Shown piece by piece: positions 1 to 9,526 of a stretch of 64,000 bases of DNA; the first letter of the stretch is position 1; each line of letters begins with the position of its first letter. The notes beneath the pieces are model-generated. The model ran no database searches, was not told the origin of the DNA, and saw only the letters and a program-made list of their open reading frames with translations. The position numbers and the translations under genes were made by a program. Location of the stretch: contig JAMBOW010000002.1 in the NCBI GenBank assembly GCA_023715865.1, forward strand, positions 744,001 to 808,000, written 5' to 3'. The stretch comes from Neobacillus mesonae (GTDB taxonomy: Bacteria > Bacillota > Bacilli > Paenibacillales > Paenibacillaceae).

Positions 1-734
1 GGATGGATCGGATTTGCATAAAGCTCATCACTTTCAGCAAGCTCCACCATTTTACCCATATACATAACGGCTACCCGGTCACTGATATGCTTAACCATGG
101 AAAGGTCATGGGCAATGAACAAATAAGTCAAGCCCAGACGATCTTGAAGCTCCTTCAAGAGGTTAACAACCTGTGCCTGAATAGATACGTCAAGCGCTGA
201 AATCGGCTCATCACAAATGATGAACTTCGGATTAACCGCAAGCGCGCGGGCAATCCCGATCCGCTGACGCTGACCGCCGGAGAACTCATGCGGATAACGA
301 TTCGCATGGTCTGCGTTAAGACCTACTAGATCAAGAAGCTCCTCAATCCGTTTTTTACGCTCCTTACTGCTGCCTGCCATATTGTGAATATCAAGGGCTT
401 CACCAATAATATCGGATACTGTAAAACGCGGATTCAAGGATGCGTACGGATCTTGGAAGATCATCTGCATGTCACGACGCATAGCTTTCATCTTATTCGG
501 TGACAGCTTGTAAATATCTGTACCATTAAAACGCACACTACCTGCAGTAGGTTCATACAAACGGAGGATAGTACGTCCAGCTGTTGATTTACCACAGCCG
601 GATTCTCCTACCATACCGAGAGTCTCACCTTCACGAATATAAAAGTTAAGATTATCTACGGCTTTGAGCGTACGATTCTTTCCTACGTTAAAGTATTTTT
701 TAAGACCTTCAACTTCAATCAAGTTCTTACTCAT
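1..734 (-). CDS. oppF: Oligopeptide ABC transporter ATPase OppF (3' end beyond window)
   Basis: Cytoplasmic ATPase that, with OppD, should power peptide import through the OppB/OppC channel. About 244 codons are present and the C-terminus lies off the left edge. The translation shows a Walker A motif (GESGCGKST) near residue 43, the signature FSGGQRQR, and Walker B ([10 protein letters not shown]) followed by the H-loop segment [10 protein letters not shown]. The start ATG overlaps the stop of oppD in an ATGA arrangement, so the two are translationally coupled. It is the last visible gene of an oppABCDF operon. The related dipeptide (Dpp) and App systems have the same layout, so substrate length preference is inferred only. 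Confidence 0.93.
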   Translation of the reverse strand, partial: MSKNLIEVEGLKKYFNVGKNRTLKAVDNLNFYIREGETLGMVGESGCGKSTAGRTILRLYEPTAGSVRFNGTDIYKLSPNKMKAMRRDMQMIFQDPYASLNPRFTVSDIIGEALDIHNMAGSSKERKKRIEELLDLVGLNADHANRYPHEFSGGQRQRIGIARALAVNPKFIICDEPISALDVSIQAQVVNLLKELQDRLGLTYLFIAHDLSMVKHISDRVAVMYMGKMVELAESDELYANPIH

Positions 735-1726
735 GAAGAATGTACCTCCTTCGCCATAGGATGCAGCTCCCAGCAACGCGCCATATGGGTGTCGCTGAAT
801 ACAGTAGCACCAGGATCAATACGCTGACAGATGCTCATCGCACGATCACAACGTGCTGCAAACGGGCAGCCAAGCGGCGGCTTGATCAAATCCGGTGGTG
901 TACCCACGATTGGAATAAGCGGCTCGTCCTTCTTCTGATCAAGACGAGGCATGGAGCGCATCAGACCTTTTGTATAAGGATGCTGCGGATTTTTAAAGAT
1001 TTCATATTTTGTACCCGTTTCTACCACTTCACCAGCATACATGACGATAACTCGGTCAGCAATACCTGCGACAACGCCGAGGTCATGTGTGATCAGGATA
1101 ATGGAGGTTCCAAGCTTTTCCTGCATGTCTTTCATAACATCCATGATTTGAGCTTGAATGGTTACATCCAATGCTGTTGTCGGTTCATCAGCAATGAGCA
1201 GCGCCGGCTTACAAGCAAGCGCGATCGCGATCATTGCCCGCTGACGCATACCGCCGGAGAATTCATGCGGATATTGATCAAAACGCTCTTCCGCATTTTT
1301 GATGCCAACCATTTTCAGCATCTTGATCGCTTCTTTTTTGGCGTCCTCTTTAGATAGTCCTTGGTGTTTAATCAGCACCTCGGTGATTTGCTTACCAATC
1401 TTAATGGTCGGGTTCAGGGATGTCATCGGATCTTGGAAGATCATACCGATATCTTTACCGCGAATCGATTCCATTTGTTTGTTGGTCTTCTTCAGCAAAT
1501 CCTGCCCTTGGAAAATAATTTCACCTTTATTAATAATGGACGGTGGAGACGGAATCAAACGCATAATCGTTTGAGCTGTTACACTTTTACCACTACCGGA
1601 TTCACCGACAATAGCGACAGTCTCACCTTTGCCGATTTCAAAATTCATGCCGCGTACGGCCTTTACCTCGCCGTCTCTTACTTTGAATGAAACGTTAAGA
1701 TCTTTAACCTGCAACAACGGATCCAT
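731..1726 (-). CDS. oppD: Oligopeptide ABC transporter ATPase OppD
   Basis: Partner ATPase of OppF in peptide uptake. Walker A GESGSGKS lies at about residues 41-48, the signature FSGGMRQR near 150, and Walker B ([10 protein letters not shown]) near 170. The C-terminal Opp-family extension has the Cys cluster GCPFAARC followed by two further cysteines; in characterised homologs this region can carry an iron-sulfur cluster. I start at ATG 1726 because AGGAGG (1735-1740) sits 8 bases upstream. The longer frame from GTG 1735 would begin inside that ribosome binding site. The stop overlaps the oppF start, and oppC ends 12 bases upstream. Confidence 0.95.
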   Translation of the reverse strand: MDPLLQVKDLNVSFKVRDGEVKAVRGMNFEIGKGETVAIVGESGSGKSVTAQTIMRLIPSPPSIINKGEIIFQGQDLLKKTNKQMESIRGKDIGMIFQDPMTSLNPTIKIGKQITEVLIKHQGLSKEDAKKEAIKMLKMVGIKNAEERFDQYPHEFSGGMRQRAMIAIALACKPALLIADEPTTALDVTIQAQIMDVMKDMQEKLGTSIILITHDLGVVAGIADRVIVMYAGEVVETGTKYEIFKNPQHPYTKGLMRSMPRLDQKKDEPLIPIVGTPPDLIKPPLGCPFAARCDRAMSICQRIDPGATVFSDTHMARCWELHPMAKEVHSS

Positions 1727-1738
1727 TATGTCCACCTC

Positions 1739-2689
1739 CTATTTTTTCAATTTTGGATCAAGTGCATCACGGAGGCCGTCACCGAACAGATTGAATGCAA
1801 GCATAATCAAACTGATCAAAGCTGCCGGGAACAACATCCGCCAAGGATAGTACATCCATCCTGTAAGTGCGTTCTCAATCATCGAACCTAGAGATGCTCT
1901 AGGAGCTTGTACACCGAGACCCAGGAAGCTTAGGAAAGCTTCACTGAAGATTGCACTTGGTACGGACAATGTAAGTGTTACAATGATGGGTCCAACTGCG
2001 TTTGGCAGAAGGTGTTTAAAAATCAAACGAGTCGAGTTTGCACCCATGGATTTGGAAGCAAGCACGAATTCTCTGTTCTTGAGCTGCATAATTTCGCCCC
2101 GCACAATCCAGGACATGTTAATCCATCCGGTTATACATAGGGCTATAATAATCGTTCCTACGCTTGGTTCGAGTACAACCAGCAGCAAAATGGTTACGAG
2201 CAGGTAAGGAATGGCATATAGAATTTCAGAAAATTTATTCATCAGTTCGCCAATACGGCCGCCATAGAATCCCATGATTCCGCCATAGATAACCCCGATA
2301 CAGAGGTCAATAAGTGCTGCAGCGAAACCAATAAGGAGTGAGATTTGAGCACCCGACCAGGTACGAACCCACATATCGCGTCCAAGATCGTCGGTACCGA
2401 ACCAATGTTCCTTAGATGGAGGCTGGTTCGCATTCGCCAAATCATTTGTTTGGTAGTCATAGCTTGATAAAGCAGGAGCTACTAAAGCCATAATAATGAT
2501 AACAACCAGGATGACTAGGCTGGTCATTGCAAGCTTATTTTTCAGAAGGCGTTCCCAAGCATCACGCATTGCTGAGACGCTTTGACGCTGAATCACTTCT
2601 GCTTGCTTCTCATCTGTCCCGATTCTTCTAAAATCTTCAGGTGTAAGCTGAGTGTTGTTTGGATCGATGCTAGATTGATTTACAGACAC
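1739..2689 (-). CDS. oppC: Oligopeptide ABC transporter permease OppC
   Basis: Inner-membrane permease subunit pairing with OppB to form the peptide channel. It has a polar N-terminus of about 45 residues, a first membrane segment (SLVILVVIIIMALVAPAL), the OppC-type N-terminal region that ends with WFGTDDLGRDMWVR, and a BPD_transp_1 core with the coupling-loop region (LPNAVGPIIV). The GTG start at 2689 has AGGAGG 8 bases upstream. It lies 3 bases downstream of oppB and 12 bases upstream of oppD. The 316-residue length is normal for the family. Confidence 0.95.
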   Translation of the reverse strand: MSVNQSSIDPNNTQLTPEDFRRIGTDEKQAEVIQRQSVSAMRDAWERLLKNKLAMTSLVILVVIIIMALVAPALSSYDYQTNDLANANQPPSKEHWFGTDDLGRDMWVRTWSGAQISLLIGFAAALIDLCIGVIYGGIMGFYGGRIGELMNKFSEILYAIPYLLVTILLLVVLEPSVGTIIIALCITGWINMSWIVRGEIMQLKNREFVLASKSMGANSTRLIFKHLLPNAVGPIIVTLTLSVPSAIFSEAFLSFLGLGVQAPRASLGSMIENALTGWMYYPWRMLFPAALISLIMLAFNLFGDGLRDALDPKLKK

Positions 2690-2692
2690 TAC

Positions 2693-3631
2693 CTAGCCCT
2701 CCTTTCCGTTCGAAAGTTTGATGCGCGGATCGATAATGACATAAGCAATATCCGTCAGGAATCTTGCAACCATCAGAATGATACCGTAGAAAATGGTGAT
2801 GCCCATAATCATTGTATAGTCACGCGTTGTGATACTGTCGACAAACACTTTACCGATACCCCCGATACCGAATACACGCTCGATAACGACAGAACCAGTA
2901 ACGACATTCGCTGTCATTGGTCCGATGTAAGTAACGACCGGCATAATCGCATTACGGATGATATGTCTGAACATGATCGTGAAGCTGTTAAGACCTTTTG
3001 CTTTTGCGGTTTTGATATAATCCGCATGCAGCACTTCAAGCATGTTCGAACGAGTGAGCCTCGCAATATATGCAATTGGCTGAGCCGACAAGGCCGCAAC
3101 CGGAAGTACATAGTCAAGCGGTCCGTTAAGCCCCATGACTTTGAACCAGCCAGCTTCTTGAGCCAAATAGAATTGCAGGAGGGAGGCAAGCACGAAGCTC
3201 GGAACTGCGATCCCTATAACTGCGAGTACCATGGCAATATTGTCAATTAGTTTGCGATGATTCATTGCTGCGATCATACCAAGCAAAATACCGACAATAA
3301 CGGCCACAACAATCGCTACAAGACCGAGCTTGAGCGATACGCTGAATGTCTGTCCAATGATATCAGTAACTTCTTGATTCAAACGCTTCATTGAAATCCC
3401 AAAGTCACCTGTGAAGATATCTCCGAGATATTTAGTATATTGTTGGAACAACGGCTTATCGAGACCGTATTGTTCCATGAGTCTGGCTTGAATTTCAGGT
3501 GATGTAGCCTTCTCACTCATAAACGGATTACCCGGAATCGCCTTCATTAGGAAGAACGTAGCGGAGATGAGTACGAACAACGAAATCAGCATGAAAACCA
3601 GCCTGTTGATCACGTATCTTACCATGATCAT
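2693..3631 (-). CDS. oppB: Oligopeptide ABC transporter permease OppB
   Basis: First permease subunit of the peptide importer. It opens with the usual short leader and first helix (YVINRLVFMLISLFVLIS), then the family block FLMKAIPGNPF and a periplasmic region with the GLDKPLFQQY segment, followed by five further membrane segments. The start is uncertain: ATG 3631 and ATG 3625 both follow the G-rich stretch at 3635-3642, while a longer frame from TTG 3646 lacks a spaced ribosome binding site. It is separated from oppA by about 190 bases holding a terminator-like hairpin, so its expression is probably by read-through from oppA. Confidence 0.94.
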   Translation of the reverse strand: MIMVRYVINRLVFMLISLFVLISATFFLMKAIPGNPFMSEKATSPEIQARLMEQYGLDKPLFQQYTKYLGDIFTGDFGISMKRLNQEVTDIIGQTFSVSLKLGLVAIVVAVIVGILLGMIAAMNHRKLIDNIAMVLAVIGIAVPSFVLASLLQFYLAQEAGWFKVMGLNGPLDYVLPVAALSAQPIAYIARLTRSNMLEVLHADYIKTAKAKGLNSFTIMFRHIIRNAIMPVVTYIGPMTANVVTGSVVIERVFGIGGIGKVFVDSITTRDYTMIMGITIFYGIILMVARFLTDIAYVIIDPRIKLSNGKEG

Positions 3632-3756
3632 GAACACCCCCCGCAATTTTAATAACAGTACTATAATTACAATTATAATTTTATAAGAACTAGAATCTAA
3701 AATCTATTCTAGTTATTTGCGAAATTTACTGTTTATTGGGAATTATGAATTACATA

Positions 3757-3801
3757 CAAAAAAATCGGGATATATAAGGGTTAGCCCGCAAATATATCCC
3801 G
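3757..3801 (-). terminator. Intercistronic terminator/attenuator between oppA and oppB
   Basis: On the minus strand a perfect 10-bp stem (CGGGATATAT at 3766-3775 pairing with 3792-3801) is followed by a run of seven Ts. It sits after the oppA stop and before oppB. A leaky terminator here would give the excess of binding protein over permease usual for such operons; that role is inferred. Confidence 0.8.
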
Positions 3802-3823
3802 AAGCTTCTATACAGTTAAATGC

Positions 3824-5491
3824 TTACTTGCCCTCGATTGATGCTCTAGTGAAGTCAATTGCTCCACTGAAGTCAAGGCTTACGCCTTTAAGGTAAGGCT
3901 TAGTTAAAGAAACATTTGTATAGTAGTACAACGGTACAATGATCATGTCCTCTTCAACGAGCATTTTCTCAGCTTGTGCAAAGAGATCGTTACGTTTAGC
4001 CGCATCAGTCTCTACAGAAGCCTGCTTGATAAGTGCATCGTACTCAGGGTTAGCATATCCAGCATCGTTGTTACCGTTGCCTGTAGTCCACATATCCATA
4101 AATGTCATAGGATCGTTGTAGTCAGCAGACCAACCAGCACGAGCAATTTGGTAGTTCAGGTTGTTACGAGTTTCGAGGAATACTCCCCACTCTTGGTTTT
4201 GTGTAGCTACTTCTACGCCAAGAGCATTTTTCCACATATCCGCTACAGCTACAGCCAATTTTTGGTGAGCTTCACTGGAGTTGTAGATCAATGTAATTTT
4301 AGGAAGTGTAGTGTAACCTTCCTCTTTCATACCTTCTTCAAGCAAACGTTTTGCTTCTTCTGCATTTTCCTCGAAGTAGTTATCTTCAACTTCAGTACGG
4401 TATTCTTCTGCAGCACCTTTGATACCTGGAGGTACAAAGCCGAATGCAGGAATTTGTCCGCCAAGAGTTACGTTGTCTACGATCGATTGACGATCAAGAG
4501 ACATTGCAAATGCCTTACGGATTTTTTCGTTTTGGAACGGCTCAGCCGTTACGTTAAACATATAGTAGTACGTACTTGCAATACCTTTAGAGTGGAACTC
4601 TTCAGGCAATTCGTTCTTAACGCCAGGAATTTGATCCGTAGGGATCTCACCATTAGGTGCTCCTGCGTAATCGATTTCGCCGCTTCTATAAGAAGCAAGC
4701 TCAGTTGCACCACTGTTAGTCAAAGACATATCTACGCTAGTCAGCTTGATATTATCTTTATCCCAGTATTGGTCGTTTTTAGTAGCTTGAATTTTTTGAC
4801 CAGTAGTCCACTCTGTAAGAGTAAACGGTCCGTTAACGATCATCGAATCTTTGTTAGTCGCCCATTTGTCATTACCTTCAACTGAAGTATGAACTGGGTA
4901 GTAAGTGTAGAACGAAGTCAGACCCAAGAAGTAAGGTGTTGGGTTCTCAAGCGTTACTTTCAAAGTCTTCTCGTCTACAGCTTCAACACCGACTTGGGAG
5001 AAATCTGTGATTTCGCCAGAGTTGAATTGCTCTGCATTTTTAATGTAGTAAAGCTGATAAGCATAAGGTGGAGCTGGTGTAGATGCCGGATCAAGAACAC
5101 GTTTCCAAGCAAATACAAAGTCATTAGCTGTTACTGCATCGCCATTGCTCCATTTTGCATTGTCACGAAGTTTGAACTCGTAAGTGAGTCCATCTTCAGA
5201 GATTTCCCAGGATTCTGCAACACCTGGAATTGGGTTACCGTCTTCACCCATACGAACAAGGCCTTCATACAACAATTTCAGAACTGTGTTCGTTTGGCTG
5301 TCTTGAGCTTGAGCCGGGTCGAAAGTCGGTGGTTCTGCGCTCAAATTGATCTTCAAAACCTGTTCTGCTGGTGTGGCTTCAGAGCCTTCACCTTGACTGC
5401 CTTCGTTGCTATTATCAGAACCGCACGCTGCAAGTACGGTACCAAATGCAAGAACTAGCGTCAAAAGGACTAACAAACTCTTCCTTTTCAT
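3824..5491 (-). CDS. oppA: Peptide-binding lipoprotein OppA
   Basis: Extracellular peptide receptor anchored by lipid, delivering peptides to OppBC. The N-terminus is a lipoprotein signal: MKRK, a hydrophobic core, then the lipobox LAAC with the lipidated Cys at residue 23. A Ser/Glu-rich linker follows, then SBP_bac_5 features (SAEPPTFDPAQ; AESWEISEDGLTYEFKLRDN). I choose ATG 5491 because AGGGGG lies 9 bases upstream and the signal peptide starts there. The longer frame to 5554 adds a non-signal extension. The protein is about 555 residues, typical for the family. First gene of the opp operon. Confidence 0.95.
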   Translation of the reverse strand: MKRKSLLVLLTLVLAFGTVLAACGSDNSNEGSQGEGSEATPAEQVLKINLSAEPPTFDPAQAQDSQTNTVLKLLYEGLVRMGEDGNPIPGVAESWEISEDGLTYEFKLRDNAKWSNGDAVTANDFVFAWKRVLDPASTPAPPYAYQLYYIKNAEQFNSGEITDFSQVGVEAVDEKTLKVTLENPTPYFLGLTSFYTYYPVHTSVEGNDKWATNKDSMIVNGPFTLTEWTTGQKIQATKNDQYWDKDNIKLTSVDMSLTNSGATELASYRSGEIDYAGAPNGEIPTDQIPGVKNELPEEFHSKGIASTYYYMFNVTAEPFQNEKIRKAFAMSLDRQSIVDNVTLGGQIPAFGFVPPGIKGAAEEYRTEVEDNYFEENAEEAKRLLEEGMKEEGYTTLPKITLIYNSSEAHQKLAVAVADMWKNALGVEVATQNQEWGVFLETRNNLNYQIARAGWSADYNDPMTFMDMWTTGNGNNDAGYANPEYDALIKQASVETDAAKRNDLFAQAEKMLVEEDMIIVPLYYYTNVSLTKPYLKGVSLDFSGAIDFTRASIEGK

Positions 5492-5534
5492 CAAGCATTT
5501 CCCCCTAAAAAGATGATGTGGTATATGTTTATAG

Positions 5535-5610
5535 ATTATACAACCACCGGTCAAAAAAATCTATACAACTTTTTCTGAAACGCTATTTTTTTTCATCATT
5601 CGACATTATA
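5535..5610 (-). promoter_or_regulatory. Probable oppA promoter region
   Basis: The 150 bases upstream of oppA contain two TATAAT matches on the minus strand (5535-5540 and 5605-5610). Neither has a good TTGACA box at normal spacing, so the site is a candidate only. A T-rich stretch separates them. Peptide transport operons are often repressed by CodY, but I could not find a convincing CodY box by eye. Confidence 0.3.
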
Positions 5611-5644
5611 GACACAACTTTGCCACAATTGGCGTTATATTTCC

Positions 5645-6031
5645 TCACATTATGTCGAGTATGTAACTAAATAATCCAAAGGCCATAAGTACTATGTAGC
5701 TGAATCCCATAACGACAAAAGCCATGCGCCATAAGGCTCTCATCATTCGTTTATAGTTGATTTTCCCTTTTATCCGTGTCTGAGCACTTCCGATCAGTCC
5801 AAGGGCGATTAGCAGCAATATTAAAATGAGATAAACTCCGAATCCTGACTGAAAGGCGTTATTAAACAATGCGGCAACCGCCGCGATTAAAAAAATCGTT
5901 GTAACGTCCATTGCCGTATGAAGTGCCATTTTCTTCGACTTCTTAAAATAAACCATTCCATAATATACAATCAGGAACGGAAAAAACGGAAGCATACTAA
6001 GTGCGATTAGAAATGATCCAACAGCATTCAA
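5645..6031 (-). CDS. DUF3397 family membrane protein
   Basis: A 128-residue integral membrane protein with four hydrophobic segments (around residues 5-25, 40-60, 65-82 and 105-125). It fits the DUF3397 family of Bacillales, whose function is not established. The start is TTG 6031 with AAGGAG 8 bases upstream; an ATG nearby is out of frame. It follows panE by 5 bases and is probably cotranscribed with it. Family assignment rests on recalled sequence character and context. Confidence 0.7.
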   Translation of the reverse strand: MNAVGSFLIALSMLPFFPFLIVYYGMVYFKKSKKMALHTAMDVTTIFLIAAVAALFNNAFQSGFGVYLILILLLIALGLIGSAQTRIKGKINYKRMMRALWRMAFVVMGFSYIVLMAFGLFSYILDIM

Positions 6032-6036
6032 TTCCT

Positions 6037-6987
6037 TTACTCCTTCCCTAGTGGCATTCCCTCAATAAGCTTACATATAAGCTGATGTCCTTCAGCACAA
6101 ACTCCTGCTTCCTCTGCCATGGTCACTATACTTCCGTTGATTGCCGAGATTTCAGTAGGTCTTTCGTGGAGGACATCCATACACATTGAAGACCAATTGC
6201 TTGAAGTAGACTTGCAGACACCCAGCACTTGCTCCCATAAATCCGCATCATATGGGATATCGTGAGCATCATAGACAGCTACAGCTTCATTATATAATTG
6301 CCGCATCGTCTGAACTCTCTCTTCACTTGCTAGTAATTCGCCATTGGTTACTCTCCATATAGCTGTCAGCGGATTGATTACTGCATTAATCACAAGCTTT
6401 CGATAGATCAATCTATCGATTTCATTCGACGATTTTGTATTAAATCCTGCCTTTAACAGCGCACGGACAAAAGAATTCACTTCGGTGTTCTCCAGTTCAC
6501 TCTCACTTTTAAGACTTCCAATAACAGTTTCGCCCCTACCCGCCCTCGAGACCTCGTGCTTCTCGTTTCTTTTGGCCCCTTCTGTTGTTACGGCGGCATA
6601 AATTCGGGCATCCGGGAGAGCTTTGGTTATTCGCGGGATATGACCCGTCCCATTTTGGAAACAATAAACTGCAGTATTCAGGTTCTTCACCTTATTCAAG
6701 ATCTCTATAATTTCATGAAGTCCTCCCTGCTTGGTCATAAGCATAATGACATCACCTGGGTGTTCAGCCCATATATCAGGCAGTGCTGAGATAGCTGCTG
6801 CCTCGTATCTCGCTGGCTCAACGCTGTATTTTTTCTCGTCAGGCTGGTTAAGCGTAATTCCATTTACAAGTAATTGCTGTGCCTGATCACCTGTCCGAGT
6901 CCAGAAACGAACTTGTTCTCCGGATAATGCGAGAGCTCCACCATACATAAGCCCAAGTGCCCCAGCACCCACCACATCAATAAGCAA
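6037..6987 (-). CDS. panE: 2-dehydropantoate 2-reductase (ketopantoate reductase)
   Basis: Reduces ketopantoate to pantoate with NADPH in pantothenate/coenzyme A synthesis. The dinucleotide-binding glycine motif (VVGAGALG) is at the extreme N-terminus, and the C-terminal ApbA_C region contains KLVINAVINPLTAIW, where the Lys and Asn match family active-site positions, and the later SSMCMDVLHERPTEI block. I start at TTG 6987, 8 bases after AGGAGG (6996-7001); the GTG at 6996 is part of that site. Downstream is a DUF3397 gene, upstream an RsfA-type regulator, matching ylbO and ylbQ/panE proximity in Bacillus subtilis. Confidence 0.88.
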   Translation of the reverse strand: MLIDVVGAGALGLMYGGALALSGEQVRFWTRTGDQAQQLLVNGITLNQPDEKKYSVEPARYEAAAISALPDIWAEHPGDVIMLMTKQGGLHEIIEILNKVKNLNTAVYCFQNGTGHIPRITKALPDARIYAAVTTEGAKRNEKHEVSRAGRGETVIGSLKSESELENTEVNSFVRALLKAGFNTKSSNEIDRLIYRKLVINAVINPLTAIWRVTNGELLASEERVQTMRQLYNEAVAVYDAHDIPYDADLWEQVLGVCKSTSSNWSSMCMDVLHERPTEISAINGSIVTMAEEAGVCAEGHQLICKLIEGMPLGKE

Positions 6988-7042
6988 TAATCTCACCTCC
7001 TAAAACAATCTCTTCTACTATATATTAGTTATGATGATATGA

Positions 7043-7073
7043 CAAAAACCCGTACATCTATGATTGTACGGGT
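7043..7073 (-). terminator. Terminator downstream of the rsfA-like gene
   Basis: A 9-bp stem (ACCCGTACA at 7048-7056 pairing with 7065-7073) and a short T run on the minus strand. It lies between the rsfA-like gene and panE. Confidence 0.8.
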
Positions 7074-7110
7074 CTTTACCGGATGTTTGTTATGTGTCCT
7101 TAGTCAGGCC

Positions 7111-7755
7111 TTATTCAATACGTTCCAAATTGCCGTTCGCATCCATCTTAAACCTTGTTTTCTCTTCTTCTTCCTCAGCTAGAAAAGCTAGTCTTCTTGC
7201 ACGATCCATAATTTGAATGAGCGCTTTATAGTCATCGTTCACTACTCGGTAGTCTGTTTGTACTTCGCTGACCTGTTTGGATAGACGATCATTTTCAAAT
7301 TTCAGCTCGCTTAGCTCCTCTTCCTTCTCACGGAGTTCTTTTTCAATGAGTTTAAGCTGCCTCGTGTTCTCCTGGACAATCCCCTTCCACTGTCGTAAAA
7401 AACGTATAACAGCATCAATGGACAAGGTTTCCTCAGAGAACCCATCTGTTCTGTAAACCAGCTCATCGGTTTCCGTTACCGATAATGCAGCCACCTGCGG
7501 TTGAACCGCAGACTGCCTCTTTGAATAACTTCGCTTTTGACGCTGAGCTTTGGCTATACCAATAGCCTCATCGTACTTTTTACGCACAAAACTGTTCCAG
7601 CGAAAACCGCAAGCGGCAGATGTCCTGCCAATTTTTTCACCTACTTCTTCAAAAGCGGCCAGCTGTGTGCTTCCTTCCCGGATATGGCGAAGCGTTACAT
7701 CAGCGAGGATTAAATCATCCTCCGCGCTCCATGCATCCTGTCTTACTGCAGTCAT
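7111..7755 (-). CDS. RsfA/YlbO family sporulation transcription regulator
   Basis: DNA-binding regulator of the RsfA family; RsfA in Bacillus acts in the forespore with sigma F. The N-terminal 70 residues form a Myb/SANT-like domain with spaced tryptophans (AWSAEDDLILADV; FRWNSFVRKKY). A basic linker follows, then a long coiled coil (about residues 115-175) of the type seen in YlbO. ATG 7755 has AGGAGG 8 bases upstream. The next gene downstream is panE, the same neighbourhood as ylbO in Bacillus subtilis. Which paralog it corresponds to (RsfA or YlbO) is not settled by sequence alone. Confidence 0.82.
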   Translation of the reverse strand: MTAVRQDAWSAEDDLILADVTLRHIREGSTQLAAFEEVGEKIGRTSAACGFRWNSFVRKKYDEAIGIAKAQRQKRSYSKRQSAVQPQVAALSVTETDELVYRTDGFSEETLSIDAVIRFLRQWKGIVQENTRQLKLIEKELREKEEELSELKFENDRLSKQVSEVQTDYRVVNDDYKALIQIMDRARRLAFLAEEEEEKTRFKMDANGNLERIE

Positions 7756-7964
7756 GCTATAAACCTCCTAACGACATACATAATCACAGCCTTGCCTCTA
7801 AGCCATACAGGTCAAGCTAAGAGACTGAAAGCCGGTTATAAAATCAGCTTTAATCATTCTTATGCCCTTCATAGAGTTCATAGAATCTATTTCATACTAA
7901 AATGTATTTCCAAATTGTAGGCTGGACATACCCTAAAAGATTTCGCTTTCATATCCATTTTTTA

Positions 7965-7993
7965 TTTACATGATTTTCCTTAACCGCTATAAT
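7965..7993 (+). promoter_or_regulatory. SigA-type promoter for the DUF2626 gene
   Basis: TTTACA (7965-7970), a 17-base spacer and TATAAT (7988-7993), about 50 bases upstream of the GTG start of the DUF2626 gene. Confidence 0.75.
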
Positions 7994-8041
7994 GTTACTT
8001 AGCAATTAGACGAGCGTACCTAAGAGAGGGGGTTAGCCATC

Positions 8042-8278
8042 GTGGCGCGCATGTTTCGTGTGCTTGGATTCTTTACACTAACGATCGGTCTTATGGCCTT
8101 TGCGGGTGATATGTTAGAAATGGCATTGTTGTTCTTTCTTCAAACTGCATTTTTCGTCATACTCGGTTATTTGAAATTTACGGAGAGAACTTATATTTTA
8201 TTGTTCTGGGCCTACATGATTGTCACTTTTACTGGATTCAGCTACTGGACCGTGTTCGTAATGGGCAAGCCTTTATAA
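8042..8278 (+). CDS. DUF2626 family small membrane protein
   Basis: A 78-residue protein with three hydrophobic segments; it fits the DUF2626 family (YqgY-like) found across Bacillales, function unknown. The GTG start at 8042 is preceded by GAGAGGGGG and a good upstream promoter. It is a single-gene unit closed by a very strong terminator. Confidence 0.82.
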   Translation: MARMFRVLGFFTLTIGLMAFAGDMLEMALLFFLQTAFFVILGYLKFTERTYILLFWAYMIVTFTGFSYWTVFVMGKPL

Positions 8279-8297
8279 GCAGCACTTCTCTCTCAAT

Positions 8298-8348
8298 CCA
8301 ATAAAGAACGGCTCGGCAAACTTTGCCGAGCCGTTCTTTATTGGTTTT
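8298..8348 (+). terminator. Strong terminator after the DUF2626 gene
   Basis: Near-perfect 23-base inverted repeat (8298-8320 pairing with 8322-8344) followed by a T run on the plus strand. Confidence 0.9.
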
Positions 8349-8434
8349 CATCCTCATATGTATGTGTATATGATAATAGAAGTTTTATAATTCAATTAAT
8401 CTAGTACAAGCTTTATTTTTTACAGGAGGAATAT

Positions 8435-9520
8435 ATGAGAAGTTTTTTAGCGCGCCTCGCACTTATCATTTGTTCATTATTGTTAATCATCTATCCAGTC
8501 TGTCCGATTCAAGCAGAGCCTGTGTTGGATCAAGATTCGATGGATATATTACAAAACAGCCTATCGATCGTTGAGATTGATCACGAGATCGAACGAATAG
8601 AACAGCAGCAGCAGGAAATAGAAGTAAGCAGAAGCTCATTAGAGGAGCAAATAGCCATACATAGGGAAGAAACAAAATCACACGAGGAGCGAGCTGCAGC
8701 GATCGTAAGATCATATTATATGGGAGAACGGGATCAACTGCTCCAAGTATTCTTAAAGGCCAAAACGTTACGTTCCATTCAAATTTTGGCAAGCTATTAC
8801 GAAATCATTATTGGCAGTGATCAAGAGATTCTGAATGCATACCATTCTCGTGCACGGGAACTGACAGACATGTCCAAAAGATTGGAGCAAAATGCAAACG
8901 AACTGGCCGAGCTGAAACAAAATTTACTGTATCAGCGGGAACGAGTACTCGCACTGGAGCAAGAAGTAGAAAGCAGCCTGACAAGCAGTGACAACAGAGA
9001 ACTGATGGAGTTGCTGATTGAAGAGCTGACCGTCTATTGGAATAACGTCGGACTACATGAAGTAAAGCGTTATTTCGGCGCCTTAGCTTCAGCAATGAAC
9101 AATCTTCCGGATTTTGTGCAGAAGGAAAAAGGAATGTTGTCAACCAATGGGCTCACTTATACGATCCGTATCAACGAAGATCAACTCAATACCTTTTTAA
9201 GGAATGAAAATGAATTATTTAATGACTTTTCATTTGAATTTACGGACGATTATATTGTAGCCAGCGGGAGCAGGGATAGTCTCGAACTTGCTGTACAGGG
9301 ACACTACACCGTAATTAATGAACCAGCGAACGGGATCCTTTTCCATGTAGACAAACTCATATTTAACGGTCTAGAACTCCCGGATACCACTCGTAATATG
9401 TTGGAGCAGGAATTTGATTTGGGGTTCTATCCGCAAAAGCTAATGTCTTTCATTAAAGCAACGGATGTTGCAACGAAGGATCAGCTGCTGGAAGTCACGC
9501 TGGAATTAGCTTTAAAATAG
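8435..9520 (+). CDS. Secreted coiled-coil protein, EnvC/PcsB-like N-terminal region
   Basis: A 361-residue exported protein of unknown function. A signal peptide covers residues 1 to about 27 (cleavage near IQAEP). Residues about 45-190 are coiled coil and contain a stretch (SYYMGERDQLLQVFLKAKTL) resembling the hairpin in EnvC, PcsB and CwlO, proteins that regulate or carry peptidoglycan hydrolases. No peptidase domain (LytM, CHAP or NlpC/P60) is visible; the C-terminal 150 residues are an unrecognised mixed alpha/beta region. ATG 8435 follows AGGAGG. It ends 6 bases from the convergent solute-binding gene. A cell-wall role is inference. Confidence 0.72.
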   Translation: MRSFLARLALIICSLLLIIYPVCPIQAEPVLDQDSMDILQNSLSIVEIDHEIERIEQQQQEIEVSRSSLEEQIAIHREETKSHEERAAAIVRSYYMGERDQLLQVFLKAKTLRSIQILASYYEIIIGSDQEILNAYHSRARELTDMSKRLEQNANELAELKQNLLYQRERVLALEQEVESSLTSSDNRELMELLIEELTVYWNNVGLHEVKRYFGALASAMNNLPDFVQKEKGMLSTNGLTYTIRINEDQLNTFLRNENELFNDFSFEFTDDYIVASGSRDSLELAVQGHYTVINEPANGILFHVDKLIFNGLELPDTTRNMLEQEFDLGFYPQKLMSFIKATDVATKDQLLEVTLELALK

Positions 9521-9526
9521 ATCTTT

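Noticed and set aside
3974..4885. Long plus-strand open frame inside oppA
   Set aside because: It is antisense to a clear peptide-binding protein, has no ribosome binding site, and its translation lacks family features.
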